DNA from: Sambucus nigra
Lineage: Eukaryota; Streptophyta; Magnoliopsida; Dipsacales; Adoxaceae
Length of the DNA stretch: 64,000 nucleotides
Direction: 5' to 3'
Assembly (NCBI GenBank): GCA_949130495.1
Contig: OX422210.1
Span: 28,370,681 to 28,434,680, forward strand
A program made the position numbers and the translations under genes. Every line of letters begins with the position of its first letter. Position 1 is the first letter of the stretch. Shown piece after piece: positions 21,901 through 35,425 of this stretch. Below the pieces are notes generated by a model. It did no database searches. It was given only the letters and a program-made list of their open reading frames with translations, and was not told the DNA's origin.

Positions 21901-23629
21901 CCTCTATGTAATACAAATGAGCGGTCGAGCCTCCCTCTGGGCGAGGCATCGCCACTACAAACATCTCCTGCCCCGGAATGGCAAAAATAATGCTCCCACC
22001 GAAGCAATCAATCATGGCTCTATAAGCTGCGAGCTAATCCATACCGATAATCACGTCGTGCTCATGCATGTCTAAAACAAACATGTCTGCAGGTAATACC
22101 AGACTACCGATCTCTATCCCCACTCCTCGGCATATAAAGAAAATAAGTGACCCACTCCCCAATGGTGAGTCTACACACGTCACTGTGCTCTCTGCTGTGG
22201 CTAACAACCCTAAGGCCTTCGCAAAATGCGTAGCTATAAAACAATGCGTGGCCCCCGTATCAAATAAAACCCGACCCATAGTACCATGGATAGGAAACGT
22301 ACCCTCAATCGCGGGTGGTGCCTGTGGAGCTGCTGCCTGGTGGACGTTATAGACACGTCCATACTGTAACTTCCCCTGCTGTACTGGAGCTGCTGGGATG
22401 GCTGGTAGGGCTGGCGCTTGGGTTGGAGCTGGAAGGGCAGGTGGAAAAAGTGGCCTCTGTGGCTCATTACGGGCTCCCTGCTGCTGTGGGGCCCTATCGC
22501 CTTCTGGGCAATCCTGACGCTTATGGCCGTGCTTGCCGCACACAAAACACCGGCCTCTGAAATTACCTCCCCTCTGTCCCTGCTAACCACGACCCTGCTG
22601 GCCGTTACCTCCACGCCATTGGCCCTGTTGGCCCTGATGTGCACGCTGTTGGCCCTGCTGGCCCTGATGCTGACCCTGCTGTCGGTGCTGACCCTGCTGA
22701 TTAGGCTGGCCCTGCCTATAACCCCCATTTCCCTGCCTGGGATCACCCGAACAGAATCGCTTAACAAGGTCCCCCTGATGGTAACTCTGCTCGTGCTGAC
22801 GAGTCTGTCCATGAGATGGTGCCCCACCGGCACCGTTACCCCCGGTCCTGCCCTGCTGGCTGGACTCTCCTGCTCTCTTGCTTCCTTGAAGATGGAAGCG
22901 GTGATCCTGGCAATGTAGTAATGCTGCATTGAGTACATCAGTGAACGTACTCAGGGATAAGTTCCCAATAAGGTGCTGACGGATCCTCCAAGCTAACCCG
23001 TCGACAAACAACAAAATCCTCTTGCTCTCAGTAGGTGCCTCATCTGGCACAATGGTGAGAAGTCTCGTGAACTCCTCCTCATACTCTGCTACAGTAAGAT
23101 TATCTTGCTTCAGATTTAGTAGTTTTCGCCTCATCTCAGTCTGCACTGCAGGTGGAAAGTACTTGCGGTCAAACTGCTCCCAGAACATCTGAATAGGGAT
23201 CGTGTCCCTCTCCTCCAAAGTAGTAGTGGACTCCCACCACTGCAACGCGGCTCCCACCAGCTTAAAAGAAGCCAATAACTGCTTTTGTACCTCGGTGCAC
23301 TCATACATACGAAGATGCCGCTGGATGTCTTTCTTCCATTGGCTAACCGTGACAATGTCGGAGCTACCAGAGAACTCAGGGGGGTGTGCTTTCTGAAAAG
23401 CATCCCGAACCCTCTCCCATGCAGATGGAAGCTGTGCTGGTACTGGCGCCACTGCCTGAACCTGGGGTGGAGCCTGCTGAATCACCGCTATCGCGGCATT
23501 CACCGCCTGAGCAACTATGGCGGCTACTTCATTAGCATTCATTGTGCCTGGTGCCGGAGCTGCTGGTTGCTCGGCCTGGGCACGCCTATCTCTCGGAGCA
23601 CGTCTCGAAGGCATCTGAAACGTGAACAA
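18941..23629 (-). pseudogene. gag-pol: Chromovirus Gag-Pol polyprotein, full length, five stop codons, no frameshift
   Basis: One frame of 1563 codons runs from 23629 to 18941. The likely true start is the second Met at 23614 (MPSRRAPRD). Order: Gag core (about 23420-22925), Gly/Gln-rich linker, CCHC knuckle CFVCGKHGHKRQDC (about 22549-22508), protease DTGATH (22261), RT with FIDD (21304-21293), RNase H with YTDAS (D at 20857), integrase with zinc-binding CSTC and a DD35E triad (D of MDFITG, D of VSDRD, E of QTERT; exactly 35 residues between the last two), and a C-terminal chromodomain (about 19147-18992) thought to steer integration to heterochromatin. Five in-frame stops: TAG at 22583, 22034, 20654 and 20267, TGA at 19217. 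Context suggests three were CAG, one TGG and one CGA. Catalytic residues are all kept. Confidence 0.95.
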
Positions 23630-23785
23630 AATTTATCAGTCTACAGTTATCATCGAATCTCAAATAGCTGAAGACTTAAACGTAAAAGCAGGAATACAAC
23701 AATCCTAAAAATAGGGCTCTATAGCAAAAATGTTAAGCTGAAAGCGAACTAAGCCGTACAGATCCTATGGACACTAGAACCTGAT

Positions 23786-23797
23786 GCTCTGATACCA
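23786..23797 (-). other. Primer-binding site (tRNA-Met) of chromovirus 1
   Basis: Minus strand TGGTATCAGAGC, four bases from the LTR end at 23802. Confidence 0.93.
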
Positions 23798-23801
23798 CCA
23801 G

Positions 23802-26790
23802 TGACACCCCGCCTAATTAAATACCGGGCGATCACTCCTTTATTAAATTAAATCAAGGTAAACAGTTGGTTCATTCTCAACATCACTGTCGATAAAAATA
23901 ACTTTTCCAATTTAACACCCTAAATAATTAAGCTAAGTGTCAAAACATTTTCCATACAAAACTTTCCAAATTTTAATTAAAGAAAAAGGTTTATTTTAAT
24001 TTAAAACAACATTTCTACAATAAAGAATCACACCACAATAAACCAAATAACATAATACATTCGTCAATCGAATTTCAACAAATGGAACTAAAACCACAAA
24101 TCCATCCTGAATAAATCCCATAGGACAATACTGGAAATAAAAGAAATACAAAATCCCAACAACAAATGAAATGATGAAAAGGGCGACACGTGCCCAATAA
24201 ATGAGATTAATAGGAGTGGAGTCAATAACAGAAGCCGTCTACTCAAGTAACCTGCAACTCCCACCTAAGCTGCGGCTCGTCCTTCTCAAGGGATCCTAAG
24301 CAAGACGCCCATGTGGCTGGGCACCTGAAAATATACATATATATATATATACAAGAGAGAGAGAGAGGAAAAGAAACGGGTCAGAGCCCAAAAGTGTGTT
24401 TGATTTTAAAATACGTTAAGCAAGTATTTAAATTGATAGAGGCCAATGCAAATCATATTAGTTCGACACTCTCTTGAGAAATTCTCACCTCTCTTCTAAT
24501 GTGCACGCCTATCGTACTAACCTTCCCAAATAATTTAGTTTATCTTAACTTACTCATAAGTTTTTAAAACCGAACGATGACAACGTTTTAAAAAGGTTAC
24601 TTTCAATATGTAGCACTCCTCTCGTTTTGTCTTCATTAAATTATAAAGTTTCCCAGTGTCTTCTCATACTTTCACAAAACAAGTATTTATTATTGCGTCA
24701 ACAACTATGTCCTACCTATCAAATCACAGTAGGCAGTTTAAAGTTTATAATATCATATATATATATTAACTACTCGTATAATATATATATATATGTAACA
24801 ACACCCCAACTAAACTATGGTGCGGGCATACTCTTCTATCCAATCCCCGTATCGCTCACACAAAGGGAAATACAAGTTCGGAATCACTCTCGAACTGTAT
24901 TAACATATACAAAACAACGTTGAGGCGAAGCATAGATTCCAAGTCCAAGAGGTCAGCACATACCCACACGTCTCTTAGGACCGTCCGACTATCAATCTGA
25001 TAGCCCGTACCTAGGATCTCTATCTTCTAGGGTACGAATCAATATCCCCCATAAAGCAACACAGGATAAGATCATCCCAGCGCGGTAACCTCAGGGATAG
25101 CAAGTAGTGCGGGTACGTTTTTCACATTTATATATAATATATGTACACACAATCATATAAATATACCCATTTCATCATATTAATATAGGTTCCTCTCGTA
25201 ACCCATAGTCACAACATTTATCCTTAATTTCTCATTATTATGATTACGTATAAGGTTTCGTCTCTAACCTTAACTCGAAGGGTTTTCTCACTAGCTATGT
25301 GACACTCGTGGATTCTATCCATCCAAGTAGCAAAATCAATAGGTAAACGTCTATTCACTATCGTAAGTATTTGACGTAATCTCTCACTTGAATTACGTAG
25401 TTTCCTCGTCCTTTAAATAATTGTCCCTAAAATACAATTATCATCTCATAATAAAGTTCTCAACACTTAATCATATGCCCTACTGGTCTCTCCTATATCC
25501 CAAAACATTTTATTCGTAAAGCCCATAAACTATTTCACGATGAATCATGTTCAATTAATTAAATAAGGGGAAATAAGAGTCTGCCAGGAAGGGTCGATCG
25601 ATCGAGGTCTGGGGCTCGATCGATCGAACCTTCGATGGATCGAAGATCTAGGCTCGATCGATCGATCAAGCAGGTCTGCGAAATCCTGCAGAAGTGCAGT
25701 TACGGGTTTTACCAAAATTCTTCACCCAAATCAATATTTTCCAACACTAATCGTCCCAAAACTCCTACTACAAACATAATAACATATTTCCAGATGTCTT
25801 TAACGTTAAGCATGCGTATATCCATCATTAAACATGGTTAAACAACCCAAAATCTCATTTAAACATCAAGAACCCTAATGTTTTCTTAACTTTTGTTCTA
25901 ATCAGTTTTCTCCAGAATTTCCTTCTAACGTATCATCAAAAATTCGTGGGTTAATCATCTACTTTACATAATATTTCCAGAATATGGTTATATTGTTTTC
26001 TACATGCAAATCCCTACCAAAATTGGGGTTTTCTTCCATTGATTACACTCCTAATCATTCCTACACTAATATGAATATTGCACCAACGAAAATACGCAAG
26101 TTAAACACTTGCCTGGGATTTCAGAGGTCTGGTTTACTGCTGATATTGGTGTGGTTGCGTTCTCCTCCTCGCGATCTACGCGTTGGTGGTGACGGTGGTG
26201 CAAATGGTGGTGTTTTTTTTTGGCCTTGAATCACCTTGAGAGCTCTCTCCTCTCTACTCCAATGGACGTTCTAGGGTTCTGAATGTTCTAACCCTAAAAG
26301 GCTGACTTAAATGGCTGCTAAGGATGGCTGAAATTCGTGGGTTTAATTACCCTATTTTGTAAAATGACAAAATGCCCTCCCGGGTCACTAATTAAGCCTA
26401 AAAACATCCCGAGACCCAAACTAAACTCCCGGGTACACTTTTCTGACTATCTCGACCCTTCCGGACGCGTTGGAGCACTCAAAACGACCATACGAACAAC
26501 TTATAAAATATTTACTTTTATATCTCAATAATTAGTCCCGACGCGACACGGGCGTGTCCCGACTAAAATTCTCAAAATTGACATTTCATTCACTTGTGAC
26601 CTTTAATATAACCCATATCATATATTACTATGCTCATTAGTAATATTCGACAATTTTTATATAATTACTAACTCTCGTCACGTTAATAATTATAACATAA
26701 TTAATTTTCGGATTCTTATTAAATAATTCACTCTCATTAAATTTAATAAAACCCCCAAATTAATATAGCATAAAAATACGGGGTATTACA
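23802..26790 (-). repeat. 5' LTR of chromovirus 1
   Basis: 2989 bp, plus-strand ends TGACACCCCG...ATTACA. Partner of 15947-18930. Carries the promoter driving the minus-strand gag-pol. The palindrome cluster is at 25594-25668. Confidence 0.95.
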
Positions 26791-26917
26791 ATCGCCCCAA
26801 CTGTATGTGTAATGTGTTCTCTTTTTTGGATTGGAGACTCCTCTGGACTTACCGATAGAGCATGTAGATGCCTTAGTTTTGCATATATAAGTACATATAT
26901 ATAATTAATGAATATGA
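26791..26917 (+). repeat. Middle piece of the solo LTR
   Basis: 127 bp of solo-LTR sequence between the two inserted chromoviruses, ending in TATGA (26913-26917), the left target duplication of chromovirus 2. Confidence 0.75.
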
Positions 26918-29575
26918 TGTGACACCCCACATATTAAAATAAGAGGTGGTCAGCCCGATACTCCAATAACAACATGAATCATAGATGATCCATTCTTAGC
27001 ATCACCGTAATACAATAAATGTACGAGATAACCACCCATTATTTTAGAAAACGGATTGTCAAAATTTATTTGTAAGTTAAAGAAAAACATTTAAGCCACT
27101 AAATTGAAAAAAGGTGGATACAAAAAGACAGATAATAAATCGATAACTATATACAACAAAATAACCGAATAAGCTATCGGTTAACAGACATAAACAAATG
27201 GGGTTACACCGAGTATTAAAGTGCAATATCACATTATATAATACAAGTACAAAACTTTGGCAACACGCCCGAATGTGTAACCGATCATGACTAGAGTGCA
27301 AAACGATGGAATCGTCTATATCAAATATCCTATAACATCCACAATGTGCTACAGCTCCATGGCACCGGGATATAAAAGTCAATACGGGCGTCCTTGCGGT
27401 GGAACACCTGGTCAAATAATAAGATTCATGCAAAACAAAAAGATATAAACGGGTCAGGGCCCGATTTAATATGATCACTAAGTGAATAAAGTGCATGACA
27501 GTTATGGACAGTCTAATCATCATGAATAAGCTTGTTTCGTTCACCGTAAATAATGATAGGGAATCTAACTTCTCAATGGAAAAGCATAACCTAACGCAAA
27601 TATAATGACAATGATCACAATTCAATTATGCAGGAGAATATGAATCAAATATTACTTAATGAGATTCAATTTCCTTTTATACACAATTCATTTTGCCGTT
27701 CCTTTCTCATTAGGAAACATACTCAAAGCAATTTATTTCATAAAGTGTCGTATTATCAAAAGATTCCACTTTAACAAGAATAGTTATATTACACAACATA
27801 TAACGATTCTAAGACTGTCCTTTCGGGTTTCCTCACTGGACGCGCCCCAAAATAGATATCATCTTCCAGGGCCTATCACCAAGACAACCTGGGCATCCCA
27901 CATCGCGTGACGTCATAACCACACCCGAAATTACCTCACTTCGAATAATAATCACACAATATAATAATAACCAGTCATATGGCCGAGGACTATATTCACC
28001 CAACATTCACTAGCCAGGGGACTTCACCTCATGCGCATAACTTTCCCTATGATAGCATTTAGAGAGGTGTGTATATACAAATTATCATTCACAACTTAAT
28101 ATCATTTAAAAATATGGATTACATTTTATTCGGAGCCATATTCGGTTAATGTTATCACTATAAACTTCAACGTTTAACAAATCCCCAAATTAACCTCCGA
28201 AAAATAATGACGTTACTATAAGCCACCAAGTCTAGTATACCTCAATCACGTCTCTAAAGTTCCCTGATTATATAATCCTACATCGCCTAATCTCAAACTA
28301 GCTTGCTAAGGGAAGAAACTACCTTATCATCTATTTGATAATCCTTGGAATAAGCCCCATCTATTCCCTTCCTAATATGGGGTAGTTACCTAACTATTAT
28401 AAAACTCTAGGACACTAAGTTTAGTTCATAAGAGAAGGTTCCTAGGTCCTAAGACCAAAAGAAAAGGCTAAAAACTAAGTTAAAAAAATCCCCCAAAATA
28501 GCAGGATTTTGAATCGATTCGCCCTAAGGCCGAATCGATTCGCCCCAGGTAGCGAATTGATTCACCAAAAAGTGAATCAATTTGGTAGAGGGAACCAACA
28601 CTCTGTCTCACGCCGAATCGATTCGGCCTTACCCTAATTGATTCGACTTTCCAGACCTGTAGCCTCCCTTCTTAGCGAATCGATTCGCTAGGGGGCGAAT
28701 CGATTCGCTCTGGCGAATTTGCCAAGTTGGGGGCTACGGGTTATGAACCCTAATTTACCCCAATTTCATACTTCTTTCCTCAAATCTCAACCAAATCCAC
28801 TCATGTAAATACTAAAATATTACTAAGATAACAATAGTCATTAAAACCAACTTAAATTAATTTTAATATCATAGTGAAGGGTCTAAACACCAATTTTATC
28901 ACAACCCATAAATGGAAAATTCTCAAGAACACAACCAAAATTCAATTTATTCACTCTAGATTATATATTTGCAAGTTAGAAACTTGCCTTAAGCTGAAAT
29001 CACGGATTCCCTTACGGTAGATGTAAGATCAAACCCAATTTCTTCAATTCTTCTCCTTTCTCTCCTTTTTCTCCACAATTCTCTTCCTCTCTCTTTCTCT
29101 CTAGGTTTAGGAAGCATACACATGAGAATTAAGAGGGGTTGCAAGACTTAACTGTGTAATTAATATTAATGTCCCTCTTTAAATGTTAATACACCAATAA
29201 AATGACGCGTAACTACATAATTAAGTCATAACCTGTTAAAAGTGCCCGGAACCCAAAAATACATTATGGCACTTATTTTGAGTATCTCGACTATTTCGGG
29301 ACTAACCGCGCCCTCTAAATTGGCATTCGGAATAATATAAATCATTTCAAGTTCCAACTTCATTTAAACCATAAATGTCGTTTAAAGCACAACGACACCA
29401 TGAATCGTAACATAATGCTATTTACAATCACATAACAGTAAATATGCAAAATCTAGTAAATATTATCTTTTAATTCACTTAAAACAATATTTACCCCATT
29501 ATCCAATATTTTATATAATTACCTCTCATGGAAAATTAATATAAAATAAATTACTCAAAAGTAAGGGTTATTATA
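26918..29575 (-). repeat. 3' LTR of chromovirus 2
   Basis: 2658 bp. Plus-strand start TGTGACACCCC; end GGTTATTATA, where the canonical CA has become TA. Contains a GAATCGATTC cluster at 28511-28720. Confidence 0.93.
28511..28720. repeat. GAATCGATTC palindrome cluster in the chromovirus 2 3' LTR
   Basis: About eight copies of GCGAATCGATTCGC-like palindromes, perfect or with C-to-T changes (GAATTGATTC), in about 210 bp. The partner LTR has the same cluster at about 40764-40966. It lies about 0.86-1.07 kb from the LTR 5' end. Confidence 0.92.
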
Positions 29576-29588
29576 TACTCCCCCCCTA
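29576..29588 (-). other. Polypurine tract of chromovirus 2
   Basis: The minus strand reads AGGGGGGGAGTA immediately before the 3' LTR. Confidence 0.85.
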
Positions 29589-29599
29589 TAAGAAAATTT

Positions 29600-31070
29600 T
29601 ACCCTCAAAATTTAGGCGTACTTTGCAAAAAGAGATGTGGATACTTTTGTCCTAAATTGTCTTCACGCTCCCACGTTGAATCCTCGGCATTGTGATGCCT
29701 CCATTGGACCCGAACCAAGGCCATCACTCAAGATCTCTGCCTACGCTCCCTGTGATCTAAGATTGCAACTGGTTATTCCTCGTATAAAATATAGGGCTGC
29801 AATTCGATATTGTCCAAAGGAACATGCCACTGAGCTCCTTCACACCTCTTGTACTTTTTCAAGGATGAAACATGAAACACATCATGAATTTGTTGTAAGT
29901 GTTCCGGTAAGGCAACTTGATACGCTACTGGGCCTACCTTAGCAATAATGGGAAAATGTCCGACGTAGCGCGGCGCAAGCTTTCCTTTCTTCCTAAATCA
30001 CTTTATACCCTTCATTGGCGATACTCGCACCAAAACTTGATCTCCAAATCCAATTCCACATGCCTTCTATTAGCATCAGCATAACTCTTTTGACGATCTT
30101 GAGCTATTCGGACGTGATTGCGAATAAATTCAATCTTCAAAGAAGTATCTTGGATCATTTCAGGTCCATGAAATTTATTATCCCCTACTTTCAACCAACA
30201 AGTAGGTGATCTACACGGTCGACCATATAATGCTTCATAGGGTGTCATCCCGATAGTGAATTGGTACGAATTATTATAAGCAACTTCGACGAAGGGAAGG
30301 TATTGTTCCCAACCTCCTTTGAAATCAAGCACACACATTCTGAGCATATCCTCCAATATTTGGTTGACTCTTTCCGTCTGCCCATCTGTTTGAGAGTGGT
30401 AGGAGGTACTCAACTTCAATTCAATTCCTATAGCTTCTTGGAAACTTCGCCAAAAATGGGAAACAAAATTTTTGTCTCGATCGGAGACTATATTAATGGG
30501 CACCCCGTGGAGTCTAACAATCTTTGCAATAAATAGCCGAGCATAACGAGTAGTATTGTAGTTTATATGTACCGGTAAGAAGTGTTCCGGCTTAGTTAAG
30601 CGATGAACGATAACCCAAATGTAATCATCACCTCTTTGTGACGTTTGTAATCCCGTGATGAAATCCATCTAGATGCTTTCCCACTTCCATACCGGTATTT
30701 CCAAGGGTTGCAACAATCTCGTCAGTCGCTGATGATCTACTTTCACCAGTTGACAAGTAATACATTGGGAAATAAATTCAGAAATGTCCCGTTTCATACC
30801 CGCCCACCATTATTGACGGCGCATGTCTTGGTACATTTTGTCCCCAACAGGATGTACTGCAAATTTGGACCCATGAGATTTTGTTATTACGGCTCATCTT
30901 AAATCCCCTTCGTCCCGGACAACAAGTCTCCCGTGGAAACGTAACCCACCCTCAGAACTCATAGAGTAGGATTCCGCTCCCTCGGTTAATAATTGGTGTA
31001 TGCGGTCCTGATAATTTTTGTCCCTTCCTAGAGTTTCCAGAACCCTTGCCACTATAGTAGGCGTAATGTT
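29600..31070 (-). pseudogene. pol: Chromovirus 2 integrase and chromodomain (3' part of pol)
   Basis: Downstream half of a pol gene cut in two by the CACTA element. Open stretch 30668-30012 holds the integrase core: MDFITG, VSDRD and QTDGQTERVNQ supply the DDE residues. The N-terminal zinc-binding region is at about 30900-30670 with stop codons, one (TAG) at 30669-30671 just before the core. The C-terminal chromodomain is recognisable at about 29800-29620 (VQWRHHNAEDSTWERE) but lies in a different frame with a stop. The part right of the CACTA element (35800-38957) is the upstream half. Confidence 0.88.
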
Positions 31071-31093
31071 CACTACACCAAATCTGCCTAATT

Positions 31094-31375
31094 GTCATGG
31101 TCATTGACCTTCAGAAGTTGGACTTATGAAGGTCAATGACTGTGACAATTCGGGGTGAGACAACCTTTTTTTTCACGGACTTGTCACGGTCATTGACCTT
31201 GACAAGTTCGTCAAAATTGTCACGGTCGTGTCACGGTCCATAATCGTGACAAGTTTAGTCACGGTTAATAAGCGTGACAAATTCTTAACCCTTTTTTGAA
31301 ATTGTCACGGTCATTGATAGTGACAACAATCCTTTGTCACAAGCTTGTCACGGTCAATGACCGTGATAATTCTGG
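31094..31375. repeat. CACTA subterminal repeats, left end
   Basis: At least seven copies of TTGTCACGGTCATTGACC or shorter versions in both orientations; some form near-perfect palindromes such as GTCACGGTCAATGACCGTGA. In CACTA elements such motifs are the transposase-binding sites. The matching right-end block is 35640-35756. Confidence 0.85.
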
Positions 31376-31829
31376 GCAGAATTTTAAAAAAATCTGCTGG
31401 GCAGTATGGCCACTACCACTGCCCAGCAGTATAATTGTACCTGTTATAGCAACGTTGTACCTGTTCAAACATCATATATCAAAAAAATTAAAGATAATGC
31501 AAATATATATTCAAAATAGAAACAATATACATGACGACGTAATCCAAATATAATTCAAATGTACCAACTTAAAAATAATGTCACTACATGTCTGGGGTAA
31601 ATGTGAGGAGGTGAGTAGGCTACATGATATACGAATTGACACACCCACTAATATACATCGTGCCGCATTGTTCGCGTAACCACAATAGTGAGTTCTCCTT
31701 CCCGGGTATCACATGCGTGACGAGCACTTTGGACTCGATCTCTTGAAGCGCACGTCCATGAACTATTCCACCCTGGACGATATTCGGGTCCCTCAACCCT
31801 CGCCCTATCCACTAGCCATCAAATACGTC

Positions 31830-33233
31830 CAATATGAACACGCTCAGCCAACCAATTATCAACATCGGTTTGGGAAAGGGATCCAAATAAGGAAGTGGAT
31901 CATCGAGGTACACACATGTCGGTGATGAAGAGGCGAGGTCCACATCCTCGTCATCCTGCGCCTCATCCTCCAGCACCTCTTCCTCTTCCAGTGCCTTCTC
32001 CTTCCCTTTACCCTTATGGTCTCCGCCTAACGTACGCTTCATGAATGAGTACATATCTTGGACCGTCGCCTCCAAACGGGACAGCTTCACGTCATGTGAA
32101 TCCACTGTTCGAGCCAACCCAGTGTCGCTCGTCTCCAATCCGATGATCCTAGATTTGACCACCTGCGAGCTCACCCCCTTGTCCTCCCCTTGAGATCAGA
32201 GCCAAGCACTTGGCTGAGTGCGTCTGTGGACAAAGACGCCTTGTCGACATCGACTGCGACTCGTGCACTTCCTTAAGCTTTGCCTGAAATGACAAAAAGC
32301 ACATGATTAGTAAAATAAGTAAACTAAAAAATTATAACGTAATTAACAAAAATTAAACTGTCGGAATACTTAAAATCGTGGTCGTGATGCTCGGGGAAAC
32401 CTCCTTGTCCTTCCCCTTCTTTGTCCGAAGAGCCACATAAGTATCGAGCCTATGTGGCTTACCCCCAGGGCCACTCCCTACCCCTGAAATAAAATAAAGT
32501 AAAATTAGTATCGGCCCCGCAAAGTAAAATAATGAAGAATAATATATTTTTGTAGTTATAGAAAAATTAAATCTTACCGTCACCCTATGCTCCACTTCGG
32601 CATAAGACGTCCAGCCGGAGTAGTGCACGTCCGTCATTTTTGCCCGATTTTCCCCCCCGATTGGAGAGATGCCAATTGTCGCTCCCCGATCTCATTGTCA
32701 ATGAACTGTTGCCATTGTGCCAATGAGATCGGCTCCTTGGGCGGGACGGATTCACGCCATTGGATAATGAACTCTTGTGTTTTCCCAAAGTACCATGTCC
32801 GCATATTTTTCTTCCACGTCTTATGTTGCTCCCTCAACTGCTCCAAGACGGAATCGCATAGCTTTGGATCCAAGTTGAATTGTTCCTGTCCAACAAATAC
32901 AATGTTAGTTGCGAATAAATATAAAATGAAATTGAAATTGAAATTAAAATATTCATATTCATATAAATATATTACCTGTAGTACCGCCTAAACAGCTAAC
33001 TTGAGCTCATATGACACCTCCTTCCAACTCATAAACCCTGGGCCGATGACTGTCTTTAGCAGCTCGAGGAATCTCACTAATAGCTCTGACTTGTTCTCGA
33101 TGGTAATCCCAAATTTTCCATATTTGGGGAGCCTACGGGACGAGGAGCCCTCGTCACCTCCGCTACCACCGAGCCCAGACGACATCATCATAACCGGCAT
33201 CATCATCCTCGCCTTAATACCTGAAGGAGACAT
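31830..33233 (-). pseudogene. CACTA accessory protein (Transposase_24 / TNP1-like), frameshifted
   Basis: Minus-strand multi-exon gene. Proposed exons: 33233-32977, 32896-32578, 32483-32359 and 32283 to about 31830, each bounded by GT/AG signals. Exon 2 has the family pattern WKKNMRTWYFGK and the AKMTDVHYSG block; exon 3 has RLDTYVALRTKKGK; exon 4 has VLGSDLKGRTRG followed by a coiled coil. These occur in order in plant Transposase_24 (Ptta/En/Spm) proteins, which bind the transposon ends. Defects: a TAG near the end of exon 1 and a one-base frameshift at a seven-C run (about 32652-32658). Order and splice signals make the family call good; exact exon edges are by eye. Confidence 0.72.
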
Positions 33234-33299
33234 TTGCTGTAAAAAAATGTTATTAGTACAGATAAAAAAAATTTAGATGAAGACATGCAAATATGTACA

Positions 33300-35425
33300 A
33301 TTACTACAAACCACCCCTGCCCCCACCCCCTCCCCCACCACACACACGTACACGTACACACATCACTCCCTGCCCCCCACCAAACACACAATAATCCAAT
33401 AATGATTAATAATTATATACAATATGTTTCATTTAATTATGTCTTATTTATATTCAAATTCAATTATTCAGAAGTTGAAAAATCCCACCCCTATATGAAC
33501 AATAATCCAGTGTTCATGCCACTTTTAAAACTAACCAACCCAACATTTACTAAACAAAATAATCCAACAGCAATGTCAACAACAAATTTGTATCCCCTTC
33601 TAATTCATCTAGTCAATTAAACTACCTTGCCCTACCCCCTTCCCCCATCCCTGCCCCTTCCCCCCACCTTGCCCCACCCCTTTCCCCCACCCTGCCCCCA
33701 CCCCCTCCCCTCCCCACCACACACACGCACACGTACACACACCACCCCCTTCCCCCCACCACACATTCAATAATCCAATAATGATTAATAATTATATATA
33801 CTATGTTTCATTTAATTATGTCTTATTTATATTCAAATTCTATTATTAAAAATTATATATAGTATGTTTCATATAATTATGTCTTATTTATATTCAAATT
33901 CCATTATTCAAAAGTTGAAAAATCTCACCCCATATGGATAATAATCCAGTGGTCATGCCACTTTTAAAACTAACCAACCCAACATTTACTAAACAAAATA
34001 ATTCAACAGCAATGTCAACAACAAATGTGTATCCCGTACTCCTTCTAATTCATCTACTCAATTAATTCATCTACTCAATTAAACTACCTTGCCCCACCCC
34101 CTTCCCCCATCCCTGCCCCCTCTCCCCCACCTTGCCCCACCCCTTTCCCCCACCCTGCCCCCACCCCCACCACACACACGCACATGCACACGTACACACA
34201 CTACCCCCTGCCCCCCACCACACACACAATAATCCAATAATGATTAATAATTACATATACTATGTTTCATTTAATTATGTTTTATTTATATTCAAATTCA
34301 ATTATTAATAATTATATATAATATGTTTCATTTAATTATGTCTTATTCATATTCAAATTCAATTATTCAAAAGTTGAAAAATCCCACCCCCATATGGACA
34401 ATAATCCAGTGGTCATGCCACTTTTAAAACTAACCAACCCAACATTTACTAAACAAAATAATCCAACAGCAATGTCAACAACAAATGTGTATCCCGTACT
34501 CCTTCTAATTTATCTACTAAATTAATTCATCTACTCAATTATTAATTTACTAATTTACAATGAGGGGCAATCCTACTTTCATAATTAATCATATATTAAT
34601 TTACTAATTTACAATAAGGGGCAATCATATATTAATTTACTAAAAAAAATAATAATTAATTAATTCTTTGCAAGGGACACTACGCGCACACACACATAGA
34701 CACACACGCAGCCCCCCACCCCTACCCCACCCCACCCCTCATCCCTGCCCCCACCCCCTCCCCCCCTCACCCCACCCCCACCAGACACATGCACACGTAC
34801 ACGTACACACACCACCCCCTGGCCCCCACCACACACACACAATAATCCAGTAATGATTAATAATTATATATACTATGTTTCATTTAATTATGTCTTATTT
34901 ATGTTCAAATTCAATTATTAATAATTATATATAGTATGTTTCATTTAATTATTTCTTATTTATATTCAAATTCAATTATTCAAAAGTTGAAAAATCCCAC
35001 GCCCTTATAGACAATAATCCAGTGGTCATGCCACTTTTAAAACTAACCAACCCAACATTTTCTAAACAAAATAATCCAACAGCAATGTCAACAACAAATG
35101 TGTATCCCGTACTCCTTCTAATTCATCTACTCAATTAAGGGCAATCCTACTTTCATAATTAATCATATATTAATTTACTAATTTACGATAAGGAGCAATC
35201 ATATATTAACTTACTATTTATAATAAGGGGCAATCATATATTAGTTTACTAAAAAAAATTAAAATTAATAATCAATCAATTCTTTACAAGGGATACTACG
35301 CGCATACACACATAGACACACACGCAGCCCCCCACCCCTACCCCTACCACACCCCCTGCCCCCTCACCCCACCCCCACCACAACTGCACCCACCCCACCA
35401 CCCACCCCCTGCCCCCTCCCCCGCC
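33300..35425. repeat. Large tandem repeat inside the CACTA element
   Basis: Four to five copies of an approximately 440-610 bp unit: a C-rich (CCACCCC)/CACACA tract, an AT-rich part, and a conserved stretch marked by AAGTTGAAAAATCCCACC (33470, 33909, 34368 and 34980). Units differ in the length of the C-rich tract and in inserted TTTACTAATTTAC repeats. The ORFs it creates are low-complexity and not genes. Confidence 0.88.

Larger units (their letters stand above)
15947..26790 (-). mobile_element. Tekay-like chromovirus 1 (complete Ty3/gypsy element)
   Basis: Minus-strand, 10.8 kb element with two full LTRs, tRNA-Met primer-binding site, one gag-pol frame ending in a chromodomain, and a polypurine tract. 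Long (3 kb) LTRs and a C-terminal chromodomain fit the Tekay/Del clade of chromoviruses. The LTRs differ by roughly 2% over the first 600 bp by eye, so the insertion is young. Target duplication is imperfect: GTCG (15943-15946) versus ATCG (26791-26794). The element sits inside the solo LTR. Confidence 0.92.

Noticed and set aside
22068..22938. Long plus-strand and alternative-frame ORFs opposite gag
   Set aside because: They are shadows of the GC- and CAG-rich Gly/Gln linker of the minus-strand gag, which has clear Gag and zinc-knuckle motifs.
15937..26800. Perfect target duplication for chromovirus 1
   Set aside because: The flanks are GTCG/ATCG only; no exact 5-bp match could be found, so it is reported as imperfect.
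27077..27625. 182-codon minus-strand ORF as a gene
   Set aside because: It lies wholly in the chromovirus 2 LTR; the partner LTR has only broken pieces of it (39289-39847) and it shows no domain.
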